The notes beneath the pieces were generated by a model. That model was not told the origin of the DNA and ran no database searches. It was given only the letters and a program-made list of their open reading frames with translations. Positions 1 to 5,642 of a stretch of 5,642 nucleotides of DNA are shown one piece after another. The position numbers were made by a program, and so were the translations under genes. Position 1 is the stretch's first letter; every line of letters starts with the position of its first letter. Location: the NCBI GenBank assembly GCA_002382025.1, contig DFZB01000004.1:1-5642 (forward strand). The letters are read 5' to 3'. Source of the DNA: Patescibacteria group bacterium UBA4067 (lineage in GTDB: Bacteria > Patescibacteriota > Minisyncoccia > Minisyncoccales > Minisyncoccaceae).

Positions 1-267
1 CCTGTTTTTAAAAAAGCAGAAAATATTTATAAAAAAGAAGAGAAGGTAGAAGTTTCTTTGGCTAAGAATATTAATGAAGATTCTAGGCAAAGATTAGAAG
101 AAAAAATACAAAACACTCTTAAAGAAAAGAAAGAAATAACTTATTCTTTAGATGAAGGTCTTTTGGGAGGATTTAGATTAAAAACAAAAGACATCTTTAT
201 CAAAGCCTCTTTAAAAGATGTTTTGATAAAGATAAAAAAGAACTATGGACTTAATAGAACAATTTAA
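1..267 (+). CDS. atpH: F1Fo ATP synthase subunit delta, C-terminal part (5' end outside window)
   Basis: The reading frame is open from the first base and ends at TAA 265-267, giving the last 88 residues of a protein whose start lies upstream. The visible part matches the C-terminal domain of the delta/OSCP family. A strand of the type KVEVSLAK (residues 15-22) is followed by an amphipathic helix, and then by the family hallmark LLGGF (residues 54-58) within a 'DEGLLGGFRLKTKDIFIKAS' block. A final basic helix closes the protein. Delta links the peripheral b stalk to the N-termini of alpha on top of F1. A TTG at 58 could be read as a start, but the family similarity begins before it, so a separate short gene is unlikely. 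The gene overlaps atpA by 23 nt, suggesting coupled translation. I cannot tell whether the missing N-terminal half is an ordinary delta or a b-delta fusion. Confidence 0.88.
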   Translation, partial: PVFKKAENIYKKEEKVEVSLAKNINEDSRQRLEEKIQNTLKEKKEITYSLDEGLLGGFRLKTKDIFIKASLKDVLIKIKKNYGLNRTI

Positions 268-1756
268 ACAACAACTAAAAGGGTTAGAAATTAGCCCTGA
301 ATTAGAAGAAACAGGAGAAGTTATTGAAGTTAAAGATGGTGTGGTTAAGCTTTCTGGATTAAAAAATGTAGAGAATTTTGAGCTTATTGAATTTGAAGAA
401 ACAGGAATTTTAGGATTAGTTCTTAATCTAGAAGAGTATGAGATCGGAGCAGTAGTTTTAGGAGAAAGTAGAAACATTAAAGAGGGAATGATTGCAAAAA
501 GAACTAAAAAAGTTTTTTCTATTCCTGTTGGAAATTCTCTTTTAGGCAGAGTTATTGACCCACTAGGAAGACCCATTGATGGAAAAGGAGAAATAAAAGG
601 AGAAGAATATTTGCCAGTAGAAAGAAAAGGACCGGGAGTTATTGACAGAAGTCCTGTTTCAGAGCCAATTCATACCGGAATTAAAATGGTTGATGCTTTA
701 ATTCCAATTGGTAGAGGACAAAGAGAATTAATTATTGGTGATAGAGGATTAGGAAAAACTGCTGTAGCAATTGATGCAATCATTAATCAGAAAAAAGAAA
801 AAAATAGACCATACTGTATTTATGTTGCTTGCGGACAAAAGAAAAGCAAAATAAAAAGATTAATTAGTACACTAGAAAAAGAAGGAGCAATGGAATATAC
901 AGTGGTTGTTTGTGCAGCTGCTGATGATCCAGCTAGTTTTATTTATCTAGCTCCTTTTACTGGCGCGACTGTAGGAGAATTTTTTAGAGACAACAAAAAA
1001 GATGCTTTAGTTGTTTATGATGATTTAACAAAACAAGCTTGGGCATGGAGAGAAATTTCATTGGTTTTAAGACGTCCACCTGGTAGAGAAGCATACCCAG
1101 GAGATGTTTTTTATCTTCATTCTCGTTTATTGGAAAGAGCAGCTAAACTTTCACCCGAAAGAGGAGGAGGTTCTTTAACAGCATTACCAATTATTGAAAC
1201 GCAAGCTGGAGATATTTCAGGATATATTCCTACTAATGTAATTTCTATTACTGATGGGCAAATCTTTTTAAATTCAACAATGTTTAAAAAAGAACAAAAA
1301 CCAGCTATTGATGTTGGAACATCTGTTTCAAGAGTAGGATCAGCCGCTCAATTAAAGGCAATGAAAAAAGTTGCTGGACGTTTAAAGCTTGATCTAGCTC
1401 AATTTCAAGAACTTGAAAGATTTTCCGAATTTACTGAAGAATTAGACCCTCAGACAAAAAAAACAATTGAAAAAGGAAAAAGAATTAGAGAATTATTAAG
1501 ACAAAAAGATTTAGATCCAATGCCTTTTGAAAAAGAGGTAGTTGTTATTTTTGCTGGTGTTAATGGAGAATTAGAAGATATTTCTTTGAGTAATATAAAA
1601 AGCTTTGAAAAAGATTTAATGCAAGAAATTGAAATTAATTACAAGGAGATATTGATTGATATTAAGGAAAAAGAAGACATTTCAGAAGAAACACAGAAAA
1701 AATTATTAGAAGCAATTAAAAAAATTAAAGATAAATATGGATCTAAGGGAAATTAA
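245..1756 (+). CDS. atpA: F1Fo ATP synthase subunit alpha
   Basis: This 503-residue protein is of normal length for alpha, which forms the non-catalytic nucleotide sites of the alpha3beta3 head. Visible landmarks are an N-terminal beta-barrel domain (about 25-95), VGNSLLGRVIDPLGRPIDG (95-113), the P-loop GDRGLGKT (166-173 including the G at 166), the Walker B region LVVYDD (255-260), RRPPGREAYPGDVFYLHSRL (276-295), SLTALPIIETQAGDISGYIP (310-329), and SVSRVGSAAQ (360-369). R363 in the last block is the arginine that reaches into the neighbouring catalytic site. The start is fixed by an in-frame TAA at 233-235, four codons upstream, with no other start codon between. The P-loop is odd: most alphas read GDRQTGKT, here Q and T are replaced by G and L. 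KQAWAWRE replaces the more usual KQAVAYRQ. No clear Shine-Dalgarno sequence precedes the ATG, and the gene overlaps atpH (23 nt) and atpG (20 nt). Confidence 0.98.
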   Translation: MDLIEQFKQQLKGLEISPELEETGEVIEVKDGVVKLSGLKNVENFELIEFEETGILGLVLNLEEYEIGAVVLGESRNIKEGMIAKRTKKVFSIPVGNSLLGRVIDPLGRPIDGKGEIKGEEYLPVERKGPGVIDRSPVSEPIHTGIKMVDALIPIGRGQRELIIGDRGLGKTAVAIDAIINQKKEKNRPYCIYVACGQKKSKIKRLISTLEKEGAMEYTVVVCAAADDPASFIYLAPFTGATVGEFFRDNKKDALVVYDDLTKQAWAWREISLVLRRPPGREAYPGDVFYLHSRLLERAAKLSPERGGGSLTALPIIETQAGDISGYIPTNVISITDGQIFLNSTMFKKEQKPAIDVGTSVSRVGSAAQLKAMKKVAGRLKLDLAQFQELERFSEFTEELDPQTKKTIEKGKRIRELLRQKDLDPMPFEKEVVVIFAGVNGELEDISLSNIKSFEKDLMQEIEINYKEILIDIKEKEDISEETQKKLLEAIKKIKDKYGSKGN

Positions 1757-2609
1757 GGGAAAAATATCTTCAGTTAAAAATATTTCTGAGCTTACTTCTG
1801 CCCTAGAAACTTTTTCAGCTTTAAAAATGAGAAAAACTCAAAAGAGATTTTTAGATTCAAAACCCTTTGCTCAAGAATTAGCTAGTATTTTTAAAAAATT
1901 AGAAAAAGTTTTAATAGAAGGCAAATCAGTATTTTTAGAAAAAAGAAAGATTAAAAAAATATTAGTTTGTGTGGTTGCTTCTGATAGAGGATTTTGTGGT
2001 TCTTTCAATAATAATTTAATTAGATTTGCCAATAAAGAAATTGAAGAAATTGAAAAACAAGGAGAAATAGAAATAATGCCCATTGGTAAAAAAGCTATTA
2101 ATTCTTATAAGAAAAAAGGAGAGTTTACTTATAGTTTTTCAGGAATTGGTGATTACTGGAAGTTTACTCAAACAAAAGAAATTGCAGAATTGTTAATCAA
2201 GTTATTTTTAGAAAATAAGTATCAAAAAATATACTTATCTTATACTCATTTCTTTTCTTCGTTTATCCAAAAACCTACATTGGTTCAATTATTTCCTTTA
2301 GAGAAAGAAACATTCGATAATTTTATTAAGAAAGAAGATGTTAAAGAAAAGGCAGATTATTTATTAGAACCATCTCCAAGCGAAATACTTAATGAAATAA
2401 TCCCAGTTTTTATTCAATATTTAATTTATCAATTTATTCTTTCAGCTAATACGTCAGAACATTCAGCAAGAATGATGGCTATGAGAAGCGCTTCTGATAA
2501 TGCCAAAGGACTATTAGAAGAATTAAGACTGGATTATAATAAAGCAAGACAAGAACAAATAACTTCAGAGGTTTGTGAAATATCATCAACCAAAGAAGCA
2601 ATGGAATAA
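1737..2609 (+). CDS. atpG: F1Fo ATP synthase subunit gamma
   Basis: This 290-residue protein has the usual length of gamma, the central rotor shaft whose terminal helices form a coiled coil inside the alpha3beta3 hexamer. The N-terminal helix begins LREIKGKISSVKNISELTSA (3-22) and runs into FSALKMRKTQK (26-36). The middle Rossmann-like domain carries SDRGFCGSFNNNL (82-94), the counterpart of the conserved DRGLCGGLN block. The C-terminal helix contains SEHSARMMAMRSASDNAKGL (240-259) and YNKARQEQIT (267-276), the best-conserved part of the family. The ATG at 1737 gives the canonical start and lies inside the end of atpA (20-nt overlap), so translation is probably coupled. The otherwise strongly conserved N-terminal segment KAM-x-MVAA-x-KM is divergent here (SALETFSALKM), with the methionines replaced by L23 and T25. 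Confidence 0.96.
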   Translation: MDLREIKGKISSVKNISELTSALETFSALKMRKTQKRFLDSKPFAQELASIFKKLEKVLIEGKSVFLEKRKIKKILVCVVASDRGFCGSFNNNLIRFANKEIEEIEKQGEIEIMPIGKKAINSYKKKGEFTYSFSGIGDYWKFTQTKEIAELLIKLFLENKYQKIYLSYTHFFSSFIQKPTLVQLFPLEKETFDNFIKKEDVKEKADYLLEPSPSEILNEIIPVFIQYLIYQFILSANTSEHSARMMAMRSASDNAKGLLEELRLDYNKARQEQITSEVCEISSTKEAME

Positions 2610-3983
<1,374 letters not shown>

Positions 3984-3984
<1 letters not shown>

Positions 3985-4229
3985 TGAAAATAGATATTTT
4001 AACACCAGAAAAAAAAGTATTTGAAGGAGAAATAGAAGCCATTAATCTTCCTACTCCTTTAGGGTTTATAACAATTTTACCTCATCATATTTCTTTTTTG
4101 TCTGCTGTTTCCAAAGGAAGAATAAAAATTAAAACTCTTGATAAAGAAAAGATTATCTATTCCTACGGAGGAATAATAGAGGTTTTCAAAAATAAAGCAG
4201 TGCTTTTATTAAGAAGATACGAAGAATAA
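3984..4229 (+). CDS. atpC: F1Fo ATP synthase subunit epsilon, short form with only the beta-sandwich domain
   Basis: Epsilon sits at the foot of gamma and contacts the c-ring; its C-terminal helices inhibit hydrolysis in many bacteria. This protein has 81 residues against the usual 130-140. The N-terminal beta-sandwich is recognisable from MKIDILTPEKKVFEGEIEAI (1-20), through GFITILPHHISFLSAV (27-42, counterpart of GELGILPGHAPLLTAI), to YGGIIEVFKNKAVLLL (61-76). It stops right where the helical hairpin should begin. Short epsilons lacking that domain are known in some bacteria, so I read this as a natural short form, not a broken gene. The supporting fact is that a good terminator starts at the stop codon. 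Its ATG shares one base with the atpD stop (TAATG), which implies termination-reinitiation. The similarity is weaker than for alpha or beta, but position and length of the domain make the call secure. Confidence 0.9.
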
Positions 4230-4258
4230 AGCAAGAGGGTAAATCTTCTTGTTTTTTT
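4228..4258 (+). terminator. Rho-independent terminator of the atp operon
   Basis: CAAGAGG (4232-4238) pairs with CTTCTTG (4245-4251) around a 6-nt loop; six Watson-Crick pairs and one G-T pair make the stem. Seven T follow directly (4252-4258). The A-run before the stem (4228-4230) can pair with part of the T-run, so the hairpin may be somewhat longer. It begins at the atpC stop codon and marks the end of the operon. The stem is only moderately stable. The downstream arm can also pair perfectly for 8 bp with AAGAAGAT at 4211-4218 inside atpC, a competing fold. Confidence 0.75.
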
Positions 4259-4312
4259 AACAAAAGAATCAGCAAGACGTAGAACAGAAGCAAGAATTAT
4301 TCTTACTTTCAT

Positions 4313-4341
4313 TAGACATTATGATATCGTGATACTATATT
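4313..4341 (+). promoter_or_regulatory. Possible second, upstream promoter
   Basis: TAGACA (4313-4318) and TATATT (4336-4341) each match the sigma70 hexamers at five of six positions and are 17 nt apart. Transcription would begin near 4348 and run through the internal hairpin and palindrome before reaching the ATPase gene about 160 nt later, giving a long structured leader or a small RNA. In such AT-rich DNA chance matches are common, so this is tentative. Confidence 0.35.
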
Positions 4342-4392
4342 TCATATAAGCATAGTTGTTTTTGGAATAGGATATTACAGCTTGCATACATA

Positions 4393-4413
4393 TTACACTT
4401 TTTGAGAGTGTAA
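4393..4413. repeat. Internal hairpin at the centre of the inverted repeat
   Basis: TTACACT (4393-4399) and AGTGTAA (4407-4413) are perfect inverse copies around a 7-nt loop. Flanking GCATACATA on the left and TATATGGC on the right extend the symmetry imperfectly. The centre (about 4403) lies close to the centre of the whole 4318-4498 structure, so this could be the apical stem of one long hairpin. No T-run follows, so it is not a simple terminator. Confidence 0.55.
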
Positions 4414-4432
4414 ATATATGGCAGTTTATCAT

Positions 4433-4451
4433 TATGTTTACCGTAAACATA
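4433..4451. promoter_or_regulatory. 19-nt perfect palindrome upstream of the -35 box, operator-like
   Basis: TATGTTTAC and GTAAACATA form nine perfect pairs around a single central C at 4442. The site ends seven bases before the TTGACA at 4459. A short near-gapless palindrome in this position has the form of a binding site for a dimeric regulator. It lies off-centre in the right half of the larger inverted repeat and has no partner in the left half, so it is not simply part of that symmetry. The regulator is unknown. Confidence 0.45.
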
Positions 4452-4458
4452 CAGGTGC

Positions 4459-4487
4459 TTGACAACATCAAAATTATATGAAATAAT
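4459..4487 (+). promoter_or_regulatory. Sigma70-type promoter for the AAA ATPase gene
   Basis: A perfect -35 TTGACA (4459-4464) is followed after exactly 17 nt by AATAAT (4482-4487), matching the -10 consensus at five of six positions. Transcription should begin near 4494, leaving only about 15 nt before the ATG at 4509 and no Shine-Dalgarno sequence. The promoter lies in the right arm of the inverted repeat, and its -10 box is covered by a palindrome. Confidence 0.7.
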
Positions 4488-4500
4488 GATATCATAATTT
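4481..4500. promoter_or_regulatory. Near-perfect 20-nt palindrome over the -10 box and start point
   Basis: The sequence is symmetric about 4490/4491, with nine of ten base pairs matching and a perfect core ATGATATCAT (4486-4495). It covers the -10 box and the expected transcription start, the classic place for a repressor to block RNA polymerase. The core octamer ATGATATC recurs at 4321-4328 between the hexamers of the weaker upstream promoter. Palindromes arise easily in AT-rich DNA, so an operator role is an inference. Confidence 0.45.
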
Positions 4501-4508
4501 ACATAAAT

Positions 4509-5636
4509 ATGATTACTAGAACCATACAAAAAAAGATAGAAAATGAGTTATTTAAGGGTAAAATAATTGTAGTTTATGGTGCTAGGCAGGTTGGGAAAAC
4601 AACGCTTGTTAAAAAAATTATAGAAAATTTTAAAGGCAAGAGCAGCTATTTCAGCTGTGAAAATTTATCAGTTCAAGAAGCTTTGTCCAAGCCAGAACCA
4701 AAGACGTTAAAACAGTTTTTAGGAGACGCAGAAATTATTATTCTTGATGAAGCTCAAAAAATAGAAAATATAGGATTAATTCTCAAGGTTTTAATAGACA
4801 CTTATCCTAAAATGCAAATCATAGCGACTGGTTCATCTTCTTTTGACTTGGCCAATAAGATTAATGAGCCTTTGACTGGCAGAAAAATAGTCTTTAAGTT
4901 GTATCCTCTTTCTTTACAAGAAATAAAAGAAAGCAAAGACGCTTTTGAAGTACAAGCTTCTTTAGAAAGAATATTAAGATTTGGACTATATCCTGAAGTT
5001 TTTTCTTTGAGCGACGAAGAATCAATCAAAAAACTTGATGAGATAGCTTCTAGTTATTTATTTAAAGATGTTTTAAGTTTTGAAGGAATTAAAAAATCTA
5101 GCGTTTTAATAAAGCTATTACAGCTTTTGGCTTTACAGGTTGGAAATGAGGTAAGTTATAATGAAATAGCTAACAAGCTAAACATTAATAGAATTACAGT
5201 TGAGAAATATATCGACATACTTGAGCAGTGCTTTATTATTTTTAAATTAAGCGCTTTTAGCAGGAATTTAAGAAATGAAATATCAAGATCAGTTAAAGTT
5301 TATTTCTATGACCTAGGCATTAGAAACGCCCTGATTAAGAATTTTAATTCATTGAGTATAAGGAACGATGTTGGCGCTTTATGGGAAAATTTTTGTATTA
5401 TAGAAAGAATGAAGAAAAATCACTATAATGATGTTTTTGCTAATTACTATTTTTGGAGAAATTATGCTCAAAAAGAAATTGATTTTATTGAAGAAAGAGA
5501 CGGCAAATTATTTGTTTTTGAGATTAAATGGGGCAAGGAATTAAAATTTCCCCCAAAAGAATTTTTAGAAACCTATAAAGATTCAAAATACCAGACAATT
5601 AACAGAGATAATTATTGGGAATTTTTAATTAAATAA
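4509..5636 (+). CDS. AAA-type P-loop ATPase with DUF4143-like C-terminal domain (function unknown)
   Basis: This 375-residue protein fits the widespread AAA_14/DUF4143 family of uncharacterised ATPases. Its N-terminal domain has Walker A GARQVGKTT (24-32), Walker B IIILDEAQ (76-83), the sensor-like ATGSSS (106-111) and LTGR (122-125) followed by the family phrase LYPLSLQEI (131-139). A winged-helix-like segment follows, with SYNEIANKLNINRITVEKYI (216-235) as its likely helix-turn-helix. The C-terminal part has LWENF with E293, EIDF with D325 and FEIK with E338 and K340, spaced like a PD-(D/E)xK nuclease core. No signal peptide or membrane segment is seen, so it should be cytoplasmic. It looks complete at both ends. 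It sits behind its own promoter and a terminator, so it is not part of the atp operon. Family members are often described as accessory, frequently multicopy genes; the actual role is unknown. Confidence 0.88.
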   Translation: MITRTIQKKIENELFKGKIIVVYGARQVGKTTLVKKIIENFKGKSSYFSCENLSVQEALSKPEPKTLKQFLGDAEIIILDEAQKIENIGLILKVLIDTYPKMQIIATGSSSFDLANKINEPLTGRKIVFKLYPLSLQEIKESKDAFEVQASLERILRFGLYPEVFSLSDEESIKKLDEIASSYLFKDVLSFEGIKKSSVLIKLLQLLALQVGNEVSYNEIANKLNINRITVEKYIDILEQCFIIFKLSAFSRNLRNEISRSVKVYFYDLGIRNALIKNFNSLSIRNDVGALWENFCIIERMKKNHYNDVFANYYFWRNYAQKEIDFIEERDGKLFVFEIKWGKELKFPPKEFLETYKDSKYQTINRDNYWEFLIK

Positions 5637-5642
5637 ATTTTT

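Larger units (their letters stand above)
4318..4498. repeat. Imperfect inverted repeat of about 180 nt, possibly MITE-like element
   Basis: ATTATGATATC at 4318-4328 is repeated in exact inverse at 4488-4498. TATTTCATATAA at 4338-4349 is repeated in exact inverse at 4474-4485. A third, shorter match follows (GTTGT 4355-4359 with ACAAC 4462-4466). The blocks are in matching nested order, separated by 9 nt on the left and 2 nt on the right, and the centre holds a further hairpin (4393-4413). Order and symmetry make chance unlikely even in AT-rich DNA. It could be the remains of a small non-autonomous transposable element or a long RNA hairpin. No clear target-site duplication is visible at the ends, and the right end coincides with the promoter of the next gene. 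Confidence 0.6.
4259..4508. other. Intergenic region without a convincing gene, rich in inverted repeats
   Basis: The 250 nt between the atp terminator and the ATPase gene hold no protein I can support. The first 59 nt (4259-4317) show only a small 13-nt palindrome, AAGAATTATTCTT at 4292-4304. From 4318 onward the sequence is organised as nested inverted repeats that carry promoter-like hexamers; these are listed separately. A 64-codon antisense frame crossing the region has a composition unlike a protein and seems to be chance. No tRNA, rRNA or known riboswitch was recognised. Confidence 0.7.

Noticed and set aside
58..267. Separate small gene starting at TTG 58
   Set aside because: The frame is open from base 1 and the delta-subunit similarity begins before 58, so it is the tail of atpH cut by the window edge.
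211..576. Antisense open frame of 121 codons
   Set aside because: It lies opposite the well-conserved start of atpA and its product is a low-complexity, serine-rich shadow.
1871..2083. Antisense open frame of 70 codons
   Set aside because: It lies opposite atpG and reflects the codon pattern of that gene.
4335..4529. Antisense open frame of 64 codons across the intergenic region
   Set aside because: It is rich in Tyr, Asn, Ile and Cys without a domain-like pattern, and coincides with the inverted repeat and the start of the ATPase gene.
4802..5029. Antisense open frame of 75 codons
   Set aside because: It lies wholly opposite the ATPase gene and has no recognisable family features.

Overview
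The window holds the distal part of an F1Fo ATP synthase operon, followed by an intergenic stretch rich in inverted repeats and then one AAA-type ATPase gene with a DUF4143-like C-terminal half. All genes are on the + strand. The DNA is strongly AT-rich (about a third G+C by eye), and all six visible genes end in TAA. Every family is read through without in-frame TGA and tryptophan is TGG, so the standard bacterial code fits. The low G+C, compact and overlapping atp genes, an epsilon subunit reduced to its beta-sandwich, and a DUF4143-type ATPase next door together suggest a small-genome bacterium, perhaps of the Candidate Phyla Radiation (Patescibacteria/Parcubacteria-like). That placement is an inference from style, not from a marker gene.

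Layout: 1-267 is the C-terminal end of atpH (delta), cut by the window edge. atpA (alpha, 245-1756), atpG (gamma, 1737-2609), atpD (beta, 2629-3984) and atpC (epsilon, 3984-4229) follow in canonical order. Genes overlap by 23 nt (H/A), 20 nt (A/G) and 1 nt (D/C), and G and D are separated by 19 nt of pure A/T. A hairpin followed by seven T closes the operon at about 4228-4258. Together the products form the F1 head: alpha3beta3 hexamer, gamma rotor shaft with epsilon at its foot, and delta tethering the head to the peripheral stalk. The Fo genes would lie upstream, outside the window.

The 250-nt gap 4259-4508 encodes no convincing protein. It contains an approximately 180-nt imperfect inverted repeat (4318-4498) resembling a small non-autonomous element or a large RNA hairpin. 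Within or at its edges are an internal hairpin (4393-4413), a 19-nt palindrome (4433-4451), a near-consensus sigma70 promoter (TTGACA-17-AATAAT, 4459-4487) and a near-perfect 20-nt palindrome over the -10 box (4481-4500). A weaker second promoter-like pair (4313-4341) lies in the left arm. The strong promoter would drive the last gene (4509-5636), a 375-residue protein with a P-loop ATPase domain, a winged-helix-like middle and a C-terminal PD-(D/E)xK-like motif. Its function is not known from sequence.

The most useful second looks are the inverted-repeat element with promoter and operator-like palindromes, the nuclease-like signature of the adjacent ATPase, the unusual P-loop of subunit alpha, the truncated epsilon, and the absence of recognisable Shine-Dalgarno sequences at every start in the window.
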